In this document: positions 44,187-53,032 of the stretch, in pieces
Layout of the letters: the number at the start of each line of letters is the position of its first letter
Numbering within the stretch: the stretch's first letter is position 1
Assembly: GCF_002608565.1 (NCBI RefSeq)
Contig: NZ_LIXM01000001.1
Span: forward strand, 62,001-126,000
DNA from: Vibrio sp. PID17_43
Lineage (GTDB): Bacteria > Pseudomonadota > Gammaproteobacteria > Enterobacterales > Vibrionaceae
Direction: 5' to 3'
DNA: 64,000 nucleotides
Notes under the pieces: generated by a model
What the model saw: the letters and a program-made list of their open reading frames with translations, nothing else
What the model was told of the DNA's origin: nothing
The model's database searches: none
Position numbers and translations under genes: made by a program

Positions 44187-44351
44187 TTAATTTGCTTCGT
44201 CTTGTTGTTTTGCTGCGTAATCAGCTCGAATTTGCTGAGCAACAATTTTAATGGCTTCTGCGGTACTGGTACCTTTTGTCATTAACTCTTGAATGCGTTC
44301 TACAGCTTGTTGTTGTTCTTGATGTGACAGAGGTGGTAAATCGTCAAACAT
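44187..44351 (-). CDS. vxrE: VxrE, UPF0181/YoaH-type small protein
   Basis: 54 residues, starting [19 protein letters not shown] with [19 protein letters not shown] following, which matches E. coli YoaH (UPF0181) closely. By order it is the fifth gene of the V. cholerae vxrABCDE operon. Acidic, helical and soluble; function unknown. The only ribosome binding site is AGGAG in the 3' arm of the hairpin at 44358-44378, with the T-run as spacer to the ATG. Expression should therefore depend on read-through and on opening of that hairpin. Confidence 0.85.
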   Translation of the reverse strand: MFDDLPPLSHQEQQQAVERIQELMTKGTSTAEAIKIVAQQIRADYAAKQQDEAN

Positions 44352-44378
44352 AAAAAAAGCTCCTCATATTGAGGAGCT
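44352..44378 (-). terminator. vxrD-vxrE hairpin containing the vxrE Shine-Dalgarno
   Basis: On the minus strand AGCTCCTCA-ata-TGAGGAGCT is a perfect 9-bp stem followed by seven T and then the vxrE ATG. It has every property of an intrinsic terminator 16 bp past the vxrD stop, while its 3' arm is also the vxrE ribosome binding site. Confidence 0.75.
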
Positions 44379-44394
44379 GACTATAACGATTCGC

Positions 44395-45525
44395 TTAGTA
44401 GGTCGCAAGGAAATTAATCGATGCACCCATTGCGTTTTCGTTGGTGTATTGCGCGGCGATATCAAGTTCGATGAGATTCAATGGAGATAAACCAATACCA
44501 GCGGTGATTGTCCCTTCATCGTTTGTTCGTGCTAAATTCTTCATGTAACCACCACGTAACGCAAGTTGACGAAGCACATCAATTTCAAAACCAGAACGGA
44601 GCATTTGCGTGTTGTCATCAAACGTTGAAAACTTTTTCTCTTCATTCAAGTCATAATCGATACTTGCAGAAAAATAGTCTGCAACAAAGCCTGCCCCTAC
44701 CGTGTAGACCGGACGCATACTGTATTTTTCTGATGCAATTGGCGTTGTACCATTGTACGTAAACGCTTTAGTGTGAATGTCGCTGCCCATTAGGTTTTTT
44801 GCCGAGATGCCTAAGCGATACGGGCCAAAGAACCAAAGTGCACCAGCGTCTAAGTTGAATATGGTGTCGGCCGTTTCGTTCTCACGCAGATCTTTGGTGT
44901 CGAATGCCGCAAAGCTCGTTGCATAAGAATAAGTGTAAATGCGCTGTAGCTTAGGCGTAATACCGAACGACATGTGTTGATTCATGAAATTAGTGTACTT
45001 AGCAAGGGAAATGCCCGCTTCAGCAACCCCTATCGAGACGCCTTTTACATAACTGTTGTTTAATGCGTTCACTGGATCGTTGGTATCAACAACAGGCTGA
45101 ACAAAGGATTCTGTGTATAGCTTACCGTAAGCCGTTGCAGACAAAAACTGGTTTGGTATACCAACAGCGACAACGCCACCAATATCAAAGTCCATCGTTT
45201 TGTTGTTCAAAGCGTCAAGTTCTGATATTAAATTTGGGTCAGTTGGTGCCATTTTTCCGATTCGATCAATCGAATCAATGATCCCGTTTTGATCGTTATA
45301 GTTGATACCAAAGCTTGGTACGATCATACCTGCATCATCATTGCGGCGGTAAATCGCGGTAAGCGCTGGGTTGAAAAATGGCGCGGTAAGGTAGGAGGCA
45401 GAAACGGTGCCAACGCCACCCATTGCGTCACTGCGTGCTTCTATTGCATAGGTCGCGGCTGAGGCCACGTTTGAAAATAGTGCTGCGGGAACCGTCGTGG
45501 CCAAAATTTTGAATTGTGTTTTCAT
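44395..45525 (-). CDS. vxrD: VxrD, TraF_2-type outer-membrane protein
   Basis: 376 residues with signal peptide (ALFSNVASAATYAIEARSD). The body is a series of amphipathic strands with alternating aromatic residues, ending SINFLATY, as in an outer-membrane beta barrel. The family is PF13729-like ('conjugal transfer protein TraF'), but the N-terminal EARSDAMGGVGTVSASY and NPAL block resembles FadL-type barrels, and no conjugation genes are present. By synteny this is VxrD of the V. cholerae vxrABCDE operon. Role unknown. The gap to vxrC is 62 bp. Confidence 0.82.
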   Translation of the reverse strand: MKTQFKILATTVPAALFSNVASAATYAIEARSDAMGGVGTVSASYLTAPFFNPALTAIYRRNDDAGMIVPSFGINYNDQNGIIDSIDRIGKMAPTDPNLISELDALNNKTMDFDIGGVVAVGIPNQFLSATAYGKLYTESFVQPVVDTNDPVNALNNSYVKGVSIGVAEAGISLAKYTNFMNQHMSFGITPKLQRIYTYSYATSFAAFDTKDLRENETADTIFNLDAGALWFFGPYRLGISAKNLMGSDIHTKAFTYNGTTPIASEKYSMRPVYTVGAGFVADYFSASIDYDLNEEKKFSTFDDNTQMLRSGFEIDVLRQLALRGGYMKNLARTNDEGTITAGIGLSPLNLIELDIAAQYTNENAMGASINFLATY

Positions 45526-45587
45526 ACTACACTTGTGGTTTAGTTCTTCCTGATCTTATATCGGCACAAGTGTTATTTCTTTAATGA

Positions 45588-46466
45588 TTATTCGAGGGAA
45601 ACATCATAGGTTCTGCTGATAGTTTGCGCTTGTTCAACAATTATTTCGCCCTGCCAACGACGACTATCAATGCTTACCGCTAACACATATCGATCATTAG
45701 GAACGCCACTTAACTCTAACGCATTTGGGTAGTTTGATTCGTAAGTTTTGTTCCACACCTGATTATATTGCCCATCAACGTAATCATATAGGCCAACTTC
45801 CAGTTGTGGTAAGGGGCAATGCGGGTTTCTTAACGCGCTCTTTTCTACCTTCCAATTCTCTTTTGATGTCCAGCGTACATACTGTGAAGAACCGGAATCC
45901 CCCAAAATAACCCAGCTACGATAGGTGCGCTTATCTTTAGCATGTACTGTTAGATGATACAGTCCAGCGTCCATTTTACCGGTTAAGTTATAGCGCTTAA
46001 GGTAGTTTCGCTCGTTCGCAATTTCAATGCCTTGGCTCTGCGTTTCATAACTGAAAGAGCTGTCTCCGGAAATCGAGGTATCAACCCAGCGTCGAAATGA
46101 TATATCTTCAATATCGGTGGTCGCTCTAAGCTTGACCACTAACCGATAGGTATCACGTCCAGGGCTCTGAATAGTCTGACGAATGACGTTAACACCACTA
46201 ATCCATTCAGGGAGAGTGACACTTGTTAACGACTTACCACAATCTTTAGCTAAAGACTGCCCTAATAAATCGTTAAGGTGTGGAATAATTTGTTTATTAG
46301 GCTCACTTTGCCAAAGTTCGACAAGGGAGTTAAACAGTCCACCAAGATCATCTTCGAGTAGATGCTGGTGAGCCTGAGTTAACGGTGTGTTTGATTGAAA
46401 CCAGTCCATAGCAAGAACTGGTTTCGTAATCATCAATGATAGAACTACAGGAAGTAGTGATTTCAT
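45588..46466 (-). CDS. vxrC: VxrC, DUF2861 periplasmic protein
   Basis: 292 residues with a signal peptide (VVLSLMITKPVLAMDWF). The mature part is soluble and carries beta-rich segments (YRLVVKLRATTDIEDISFRR, YHLTVHAKDKRTYRSWVIL). DUF2861 family by recognition. It starts seven bases after the vxrB stop, so it is translated with the response regulator. Position and signal peptide suggest an accessory to the sensor or an output in the envelope. In V. cholerae the downstream vxr genes influence type VI secretion and colonisation. Confidence 0.82.
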   Translation of the reverse strand: MKSLLPVVLSLMITKPVLAMDWFQSNTPLTQAHQHLLEDDLGGLFNSLVELWQSEPNKQIIPHLNDLLGQSLAKDCGKSLTSVTLPEWISGVNVIRQTIQSPGRDTYRLVVKLRATTDIEDISFRRWVDTSISGDSSFSYETQSQGIEIANERNYLKRYNLTGKMDAGLYHLTVHAKDKRTYRSWVILGDSGSSQYVRWTSKENWKVEKSALRNPHCPLPQLEVGLYDYVDGQYNQVWNKTYESNYPNALELSGVPNDRYVLAVSIDSRRWQGEIIVEQAQTISRTYDVSLE

Positions 46467-46473
46467 TACTAAC

Positions 46474-47136
46474 TTATGCTTTCATTTTGTAGCCAACGCC
46501 ACGTAATGTTTCGATTTCTAACCCAGGTAATTTCTGACGCAATTGAAGTACGTGCGTGTCTACCGTACGCGTTGTTGGGAAGTGGTTGTAACCCCAAACA
46601 TGATCAAGCAATTCATCTCGAGTAAACACTCGGCCAAGGTTTGACGCTAAAAAAAGCAGCAAATCAAATTCAGTACGAGTGAGTGTGATCATCTCCCCTC
46701 TAAAAACAACTTCACGGGTCGCACGATCAATTTCAAGATCTTTTGCCATCACTTTATCTTCGTTCGCTTGGTCTGTCGCATCTGGAGCACGTAGTTGAGC
46801 ACGAATTCGCGCAAACAGTTCCGCTTCAGCAAAAGGTTTCGTTAAATAGTCGTTTGCACCAGAGTCCAGCCCTGCCACTTTATCTTTAACGGTCACTAGC
46901 GCTGTTAATAAAATAACTGGGATATCTTTGGTTTTCTTCCATTCAGGAAGATGCTGCACTGAGTCACCATCTGGAAGTTGGCGATCCAAAATGACGAGAT
47001 CCGCCTTTTTCCATTGTGGTTCAACGTCTGAAATACGTTCCACATGTAAACACTCGTATCCTGCTTGTTCTAGGCTCACTAACAGGCCATCAGCTAAGTT
47101 TTTATCATCCTCAACGAGAAGCAGTGTCTGTTTCAC
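46474..47136 (-). CDS. vxrB: VxrB (WigR) OmpR-family response regulator
   Basis: 220 residues: receiver domain with phospho-aspartate in LVILDRQLPDGDSV and the lysine in YLTKPFAEAELFARI, then an OmpR-type winged helix (TRTEFDLLLFLASNLG, RTVDTHVLQLRQKL). Starts with GTG at 47136 with GGAG eight bases upstream, and overlaps vxrA by 26 bases. In V. cholerae VxrB (WigR) activates cell-wall synthesis genes, type VI secretion and biofilm matrix genes in response to envelope stress. Confidence 0.93.
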   Translation of the reverse strand: MKQTLLLVEDDKNLADGLLVSLEQAGYECLHVERISDVEPQWKKADLVILDRQLPDGDSVQHLPEWKKTKDIPVILLTALVTVKDKVAGLDSGANDYLTKPFAEAELFARIRAQLRAPDATDQANEDKVMAKDLEIDRATREVVFRGEMITLTRTEFDLLLFLASNLGRVFTRDELLDHVWGYNHFPTTRTVDTHVLQLRQKLPGLEIETLRGVGYKMKA

Positions 47137-48565
47137 AAGGTATCTCCAATATAAAGGTTGTAGGGGGGCCTATTAAGGACATTTTTCCGCCCATGCGGCC
47201 TACCATAGATTCAACAATTGTTAAGCCAAGTCCTAACCCGCTCTTACTCACAAACGGCTTTCTTAGGTTTGCCCAGTCTTTGGCAGTTAAATTGCCGGCA
47301 TCTTGGACTTGAATTACGATTTTTTCTGCACTGGTAACGACATTCAGTTCAACTGGTGCAACACCATATTTGAGCGCATTGCGCAACAAGTTATCGATAC
47401 AGGTTCCGAGCCAATATACGTTAAGTTTTGCTGCAACGTCTTCATTTAGATTGAACTGTACAGCGTTATCAAATTCTTCTTCTATCTTATATTCTAACCA
47501 TTCAGCGACAGACGGCACCCAGTCTGTTGCAAGCATTTGATTATCTGATTGCAAATAATCTTTACTGGCCTCTGCTAGCTGACGTAATCGACGTGTATCT
47601 TCGCACAATCGACGGAATTCATCGTAAACGCTCTCGGGAAGATGTTCAAATTCTCGACGAAAGCCTTCCACAGTCAATGACAGCGATGCAATTGGGGTTC
47701 TCAACTCATGGGTCAAGATCTGAAGCACAAGCATTCGGCTACGGAGCTCTTCTCGCTTGCTATTCCATCGATATACTGTCCAACCAATCACCAGCAAAAT
47801 ATTGGCAATGACAAGAACGATCATACTGATCTGAAGCAATTGCGATTGATCTTCCACATCCCAACAGATGTTTCCGCGTTTTACAAAGCAACTGCGACTT
47901 TCAGACGCTAACCTATATGCGAGACCCGCTTTCTCGACGTTTTCCTGCCATATATCTTGGGAAAACACAAAATAATGATCACCACGACGTAACCATAGCT
48001 CTTTATCTTCGATAAACATACTTGCGCCGGCGATGAGTGCGTTGATGGCTTCATCGTTCATATGTTTTAGGCTTGCTAGTAACTCGTCCCCTTCTTTATT
48101 TTCTCGTTCTTTTATGTGCATGTACTGCGCAAGCTCGGAATGAAGCTCAGGATATTTGTTTACATAACGCGCCGCATAACTACCGCCTCCCGGGTGGATC
48201 AGTCCACTGCGGGAAAACCATCTAGGTGTAAGTTGTGTCCCTTTACATAAGGCACGTGTAAACACTAAAGGTTCAGTAATTAATGGGCTTAAAGGCAGCT
48301 TTCCACGGCATGTATTCGCTAAACGATATAATTCCTGAACGTCTTTTAGTGGGTAGTCAGCCGTCTGCGGTAGCATAGAATCTGGAGAAAGTAACTTTGT
48401 TGGATAATTAGACTGCAGTATGCGTATGTCATACGATTTAATGGCCGTTTGATAATCAAATAGCTCTGTAAATGTATCAATCCGTTCTGGTAATGAATCT
48501 GCAAAAGCGGGAGCCGAAATAAGTGGCAGCATTAACACAGAACGAAGCAAAAACTGTTTAATCAA
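47111..48565 (-). CDS. vxrA: VxrA (WigK) sensor histidine kinase
   Basis: 484 residues: signal peptide (LMLPLISAPAFADS), a periplasmic sensor of about 220 residues (DUF3404 type), one membrane helix near residues 247-268 (SMIVLVIANILLVIGWTVY), then HisKA with phospho-acceptor in LTHELRTPIASLSL (about residue 287) and a HATPase domain with NLLRNALKYG and GLGLGLTIVESM. First gene of vxrABCDE. The cue in V. cholerae is damage to the cell wall, for example by beta-lactams. The ATP-binding part is somewhat short but the N, G1 and G2 boxes are present. Confidence 0.92.
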   Translation of the reverse strand: MIKQFLLRSVLMLPLISAPAFADSLPERIDTFTELFDYQTAIKSYDIRILQSNYPTKLLSPDSMLPQTADYPLKDVQELYRLANTCRGKLPLSPLITEPLVFTRALCKGTQLTPRWFSRSGLIHPGGGSYAARYVNKYPELHSELAQYMHIKERENKEGDELLASLKHMNDEAINALIAGASMFIEDKELWLRRGDHYFVFSQDIWQENVEKAGLAYRLASESRSCFVKRGNICWDVEDQSQLLQISMIVLVIANILLVIGWTVYRWNSKREELRSRMLVLQILTHELRTPIASLSLTVEGFRREFEHLPESVYDEFRRLCEDTRRLRQLAEASKDYLQSDNQMLATDWVPSVAEWLEYKIEEEFDNAVQFNLNEDVAAKLNVYWLGTCIDNLLRNALKYGVAPVELNVVTSAEKIVIQVQDAGNLTAKDWANLRKPFVSKSGLGLGLTIVESMVGRMGGKMSLIGPPTTFILEIPCETDTASR

Positions 48566-48671
48566 ACTGTTACCGTTACTTTTTAAATTAGTGGGAACTA
48601 TACATTAATCTATATGTAAAAGACATGAGGTGGGCTAAGGATTTGCAATACTATAACAATGAGCTGAACAA

Positions 48672-48695
48672 AGAAGGGCCAGCGATTGCTGACCC
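48672..48695 (-). terminator. terminator of pntAB
   Basis: On the minus strand GGGTCAGC-aatc-GCTGGCCC (one T-G pair) followed by TTCTTTG. It lies 22 bp past the pntB stop. Confidence 0.75.
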
Positions 48696-48716
48696 TGGTT
48701 GGTCTATACGGTTGGT

Positions 48717-50111
48717 TTATAGTGCTTTAAAAATAGCTTCAACACTTTCTTTTGCATCACCAAACAACATTGAGGTGTTTTCTTTAAAGAACAATGGGTT
48801 CTGAACCCCTGCGTAACCCGTATTCATTGAACGCTTGAATACGATAACGTTTTGTGCGTTCCAAACTTCCAGTACTGGCATGCCTGCGATTGGGCTGTTT
48901 GGATCTTCCAGCGCTGCTGGGTTTACTGTGTCGTTTGCACCAATGACCAGTACAGTATCGGTTTGAGGAAAATCGTCATTGATCTCGTCCATTTCTAGCA
49001 CGATATCGTACGGTACTTTCGCTTCTGCCAATAGCACGTTCATGTGGCCAGGTAGACGCCCCGCAACTGGGTGAATGCCAAAGCGTACATCAATGCCTTG
49101 TGAACGCAGTATCTCGGTAATTTTCTGTACTGGGTACTGAGCTTGCGCTACTGCCATACCGTATCCTGGAGTGATGATCACTGACTTTGAATTCTTCAGA
49201 ATCTCAGCCACTTCTTCCGTACTTATCTCAGTGTAATCGCCGTGCTCCTCATCACTTGAAATCACAACTTCTTGTCCGAACCCGCCAGCAATAACGCTGA
49301 TGAATGAACGGTTCATTGCTTTACACATGATGTAAGAAAGGATCGCACCTGAAGAACCAACGAGTGCACCTGTTACGATCAATAGATCGTTTGCAAGCAT
49401 GAAGCCCGCCGCCGCCGCTGCCCAACCTGAGTATGAGTTCAGCATTGAAACTACAACTGGCATATCTGCACCACCGATGGACGCGACCAAGTGGTAACCG
49501 AATGCAAAAGCTATCAGCGTCATTAAGATAAGAGCGAACATGCTGCCGTCCGCTTTTACGAAGTAAATCATAAGAAGCGTAGAAACGACGATGGCCGCCA
49601 GGTTCATTTTGTGTTTATGAGGTAAGTTCAGTGGCGAAGAAGAAATGGTGCCGCGTAGTTTGCCAAACGCAACCACTGAACCAGTGAAGGTTACCGCACC
49701 AATGAACACACCAAGAAATACTTCCACAAGGTGGATCACATGCTCAGCGTGCATACCAGCAAGGTCAGTTGATACCGCGACTGGTGGCTCTAGGTAGCTG
49801 TTGTAACCTACCAATACCGCAGCCATACCTACAAAACTGTGTAAGATTGCAACCAGTTCTGGCATTTGTGTCATTTCTACTTTCTTCGCGTAGTGGATAC
49901 CGATGCTACCACCAATAACCATCGCAATGATGACCCACACGAACCCTTCCGCATTTGGGCTAAAGATTGTCGCAATAAGCGCAATCGCCATACCCGCAAT
50001 ACCGTAGTAGTTACCGTTTCTTGCCGATTCTTGTTTTGAAAGTCCCGCGAGACTTAAGATGAAAAATAGCGCAGCAATTATATAAGCTGCTTGTACTAAT
50101 CCTGCAGACAT
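48717..50111 (-). CDS. pntB: NAD(P) transhydrogenase subunit beta
   Basis: 464 residues. The N-terminal ~270 form a multi-helix proton channel (domain II), and the C-terminal domain III binds NADP(H): [19 protein letters not shown] and [21 protein letters not shown] are diagnostic. With PntA it couples hydride transfer between NADH and NADP+ to proton influx, making NADPH. It starts 12 bases after the pntA stop and is the last gene of the operon. Confidence 0.96.
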   Translation of the reverse strand: MSAGLVQAAYIIAALFFILSLAGLSKQESARNGNYYGIAGMAIALIATIFSPNAEGFVWVIIAMVIGGSIGIHYAKKVEMTQMPELVAILHSFVGMAAVLVGYNSYLEPPVAVSTDLAGMHAEHVIHLVEVFLGVFIGAVTFTGSVVAFGKLRGTISSSPLNLPHKHKMNLAAIVVSTLLMIYFVKADGSMFALILMTLIAFAFGYHLVASIGGADMPVVVSMLNSYSGWAAAAAGFMLANDLLIVTGALVGSSGAILSYIMCKAMNRSFISVIAGGFGQEVVISSDEEHGDYTEISTEEVAEILKNSKSVIITPGYGMAVAQAQYPVQKITEILRSQGIDVRFGIHPVAGRLPGHMNVLLAEAKVPYDIVLEMDEINDDFPQTDTVLVIGANDTVNPAALEDPNSPIAGMPVLEVWNAQNVIVFKRSMNTGYAGVQNPLFFKENTSMLFGDAKESVEAIFKAL

Positions 50112-50123
50112 TGGTTACTCCTA

Positions 50124-51680
50124 TTATTTATCTTTGCGGAACATTTCAAGCATACGTTTGGTCACGGTAAAGCCACCAAAGATGTTTATGCTTGCAATAA
50201 GAACAGCAATGACTGATAGGAAGGTAACAACACCATTGCCTTGACCAATTTGCAGCAGTGCGCCTACTACGATAATCCCAGAAATTGCATTGGTTACCGA
50301 CATTAAAGGCGTGTGCAGTGCGTGTGTTACATTCCAAACCACGTAGTAACCCACCACACATGCCAATACAAATACGGTGAAGTGAGATAGAAACGCCGCC
50401 GGAGCAACAGAAGCAACCCATGCAAATGCACCAACACCAACGGCTAATGCACCTAATTTCTTCACTGGTGACGTTGGTTCTTCAACTTTTGGTTGTGGTT
50501 TAACTGGGTCTTGTGGTTTTGCTTGAGGCTGCGCTGAGACCTGAATAGGTGGTGCAGGCCATGTAATTTCGCCTTCTTTAACGACAGTTACACCGCGTAG
50601 TACAACATCTTCAAAATCAATATTGATGTTGCCATCTTTCTCTTTACACAGCAGTTTGAGAAGGTTTACAAGGTTGGTCGCATATAGCTGAGAAGATTGT
50701 GTTGGCAGGCGGCCGACCATATCGGTATAGCCAACGATTTTTACGCCATTTTCCGTTGTGATGACTTGGTCTTTTACTGTGTATTCACAGTTACCACCGT
50801 TTGCAGCAGCAAGGTCAACGATCACGCTGCCCGCTTTCATACTATCGACCATCTCTTTGGTGATTAACGTCGGTGCCGGACGACCAGGAATCAACGCCGT
50901 CGTAATGATGATATCAACATCTTTCGCTTGTTCAGCGTATAGCTCAGCCGCTTTCTTGTTGAATTCATCAGACATCTCTTTCGCGTAGCCATCACCTGAA
51001 CCTGAGTCTTCTTTAAAGTCTACGGTTAGGAACTCTGCGCCCATCGATTCCACTTGCTCTTTTACTTCTGGACGTACATCGAAAGAACGAACGATCGCGC
51101 CAAGACTACCTGCCGCGCCGATTGCAGCAAGACCTGCTACACCTGCACCCGCAACCAGTACTTTCGCTGGCGGCACTTTACCTGCCGCGGTAATTTGACC
51201 TGTGAAGAATCGACCGAATTCATGAGCGGCTTCAACCACTGCGCGGTAACCGGCAATGTTTGCCATAGAAGAAAGTGCGTCTAATGCTTGCGCACGAGAG
51301 ATACGAGGAACCGCGTCCATTGCGAGAACATTGATGTTTTTACTTGACAGTTGTTCCATTAACTCTGAATTTTGAGCTGGCCAGATAAAGCTGACCAATG
51401 TCGCGCTATCTGGCAGTAAAGCGATTTCGTCGATGCCTTTTTCTTCATCTACGATTGGCGCATTTACCTTTAGGATCAAACCTGATTTCCATACTTCTTC
51501 ACTAGATACAACTTTCGCCCCTGCAGCTTCATAAGCGGCATCATCGAAACTTGCTAGCACCCCTGCACGAGACTCGATTACGACATCGAACCCCAGCTTA
51601 ATTAACTGCTCAACCGATTTAGGTGATGCAGCTACTCGCGATTCACCCGCGAGTATTTCTCTAGGTACACCGATTTGCAA
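50124..51680 (-). CDS. pntA: NAD(P) transhydrogenase subunit alpha
   Basis: 518 residues. Domain I (residues 1-380) has the alanine-dehydrogenase-like NAD fold: [40 protein letters not shown] and [16 protein letters not shown] proline- and lysine-rich linker ([18 protein letters not shown]) leads to about four membrane helices. First gene of pntAB. AAGGAGTATG lies before the start codon. The upstream 350 bp must carry the promoter. Confidence 0.96.
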   Translation of the reverse strand: MQIGVPREILAGESRVAASPKSVEQLIKLGFDVVIESRAGVLASFDDAAYEAAGAKVVSSEEVWKSGLILKVNAPIVDEEKGIDEIALLPDSATLVSFIWPAQNSELMEQLSSKNINVLAMDAVPRISRAQALDALSSMANIAGYRAVVEAAHEFGRFFTGQITAAGKVPPAKVLVAGAGVAGLAAIGAAGSLGAIVRSFDVRPEVKEQVESMGAEFLTVDFKEDSGSGDGYAKEMSDEFNKKAAELYAEQAKDVDIIITTALIPGRPAPTLITKEMVDSMKAGSVIVDLAAANGGNCEYTVKDQVITTENGVKIVGYTDMVGRLPTQSSQLYATNLVNLLKLLCKEKDGNINIDFEDVVLRGVTVVKEGEITWPAPPIQVSAQPQAKPQDPVKPQPKVEEPTSPVKKLGALAVGVGAFAWVASVAPAAFLSHFTVFVLACVVGYYVVWNVTHALHTPLMSVTNAISGIIVVGALLQIGQGNGVVTFLSVIAVLIASINIFGGFTVTKRMLEMFRKDK

Positions 51681-52030
51681 AACGCATACTCCTTGTATAC
51701 ATATTTATAAATAAATCCTATAAACAGAGCCTTACTTATTCTTTTTAATTCTGTATTGTTACCACGCCAATAATATAGGTAAACAAATACATCTAAACAC
51801 CAAGTTGAACAGCAATGACTTGGTTAATGGCCCTGTTGTCATTCTGTTGTATCTAACGTCCAATACGACTTCAAGCATTTTGTAACAAAAATTCAAAATT
51901 TCATTACATATAACGACTCGTAATCAATAATATTCCATTTGCTTTTGAAAAATAACCACAACCAAACGGACTAGTTAGAGGTCCAACCAGGCTGGAGTTA
52001 AATACATATTTTACAACCGCTTAAAGCTTA
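51681..52030. other. 350-bp promoter region of pntAB
   Basis: AT-rich spacer between pntA and the HlyU-like gene's terminator. I see no convincing operator, small gene or conserved RNA. Confidence 0.4.
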
Positions 52031-52068
52031 AAAAGAAAAAGAGCCATTAGCATATACACTAATGGCTC
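52031..52068 (-). terminator. terminator of the comFB-hlyU-like unit
   Basis: GAGCCATTAG/CTAATGGCTC 10-bp perfect stem with an 8-nt loop; the minus strand continues TTTTTCTTTTT. Confidence 0.88.
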
Positions 52069-52104
52069 TCTTTTAGATGATTCGAATCAAGTTGAAGTGA
52101 GTTC

Positions 52105-52386
52105 TTAATCGAATATTTTTTCACCCATTTGGTCAATAAACATCTGGGCCTTTTTTAGCATTAATTCGTTTGCATCTTGCTCTGAACCCAGAACATCGGA
52201 CCGAATAAATCGATGAGTTTTCACCTCACCTTCAATGTCCTTTTCAATGCGACCAGCGATGCGATATTGGCCGCCCTCTGCGATGCTTTGCTGGTAAATC
52301 AAAAAGCCTTTGTATTCGACTGGTTCAACCTCGTTAACTACTGCCGCCTTCTCGTTGCGACCAAACAAGCGCGAAAAAAATCCCAC
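52105..52386 (-). CDS. HlyU-family small protein
   Basis: 93 residues with a short basic, amphipathic N-terminus (GFFSRLFGRNEKAA), then the HlyU-family core (YKGFLIYQQSIAEGGQYRIA, GRIEKDIEGEVKTHRFIRSD). The PF10115 family is named after a haemolysin regulator but differs from the winged-helix HlyU, and DNA binding is not evident. I start at the GTG at 52386, where AAGGAGGAGTC gives an ideal ribosome binding site; 16 extra upstream codons are rejected. It lies 51 bp behind the ComFB-family gene. Confidence 0.78.
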   Translation of the reverse strand: MGFFSRLFGRNEKAAVVNEVEPVEYKGFLIYQQSIAEGGQYRIAGRIEKDIEGEVKTHRFIRSDVLGSEQDANELMLKKAQMFIDQMGEKIFD

Positions 52387-52437
52387 GACTCCTCCTTGGG
52401 AATACTTATCCTTGACTTCACAAGGAACAAGCATTGA

Positions 52438-52806
52438 TTATTTTATATTGACGTTGAGGATCGGTTTTTCGAACCAATCCAGTTCTTTGTCCTCATCATA
52501 ACGGGTATGCGAGAAAATTACAGGCATATTATTGTTACGATTCATTCGTCTATCTTGTTGAATCATCACAACGGCATTCTCTACAGCGACATCGACGCTT
52601 GTCTTGAACTGCACAAGTTTAACCTCTGGCAATGCTGATAAAAAATCAATGTCGTGTCGGATATATACGGGTTTTAGTTGAATTAATGCGAGACAGGCAA
52701 TATCAGCTAACTGTTCATTGTCATAATGTTCCGCATATTTATTCGAACTGAGCACTTGACCAACCAAGGTTTCCATATAATTGTGTACATCAGAACTGAT
52801 TTGCAT
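52438..52806 (-). CDS. ComFB-family protein, possible cyclic dinucleotide receptor
   Basis: 122 residues. The core DVHNYMETLVGQVLSSNKYAE, QLADIACLALIQLKPVYIRHDIDF and LSALPEVK-like region match the late-competence ComFB family (PF10719 type), here without the usual zinc cysteines (only one cysteine). From recent literature as I recall it, ComFB proteins of several phyla bind cyclic dinucleotides. The start at 52806 has GGAGGA eight bases upstream; a 27-codon extension is rejected. It is divergent from a membrane diguanylate cyclase gene, which fits a receptor role. That role is inference. Confidence 0.75.
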   Translation of the reverse strand: MQISSDVHNYMETLVGQVLSSNKYAEHYDNEQLADIACLALIQLKPVYIRHDIDFLSALPEVKLVQFKTSVDVAVENAVVMIQQDRRMNRNNNMPVIFSHTRYDEDKELDWFEKPILNVNIK

Positions 52807-53032
52807 CGACGGTCCTCCATGGTTCAACAAACTAAGTATAGCACTGGGTCCTCGAGACAACTTGTTGATTGCTCTTAATTTAATCAACTTTATGTTTATT
52901 TACCCGTGGTAAGCCTCAAATTACTTGGAAAATGAACAAACACACGTATTGTTGTTAATTTTCATAGTGTCAGTTGATATAATGATGATTTGAAAATACA
53001 GACATACACGACTTCTAGGTAAAATATAGTAG

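Noticed and set aside
44395..45525. 'Conjugal transfer protein TraF' as evidence of a conjugative element
   Set aside because: The family name is misleading; the protein is a barrel-like VxrD in a chromosomal signalling operon and no transfer genes are present.
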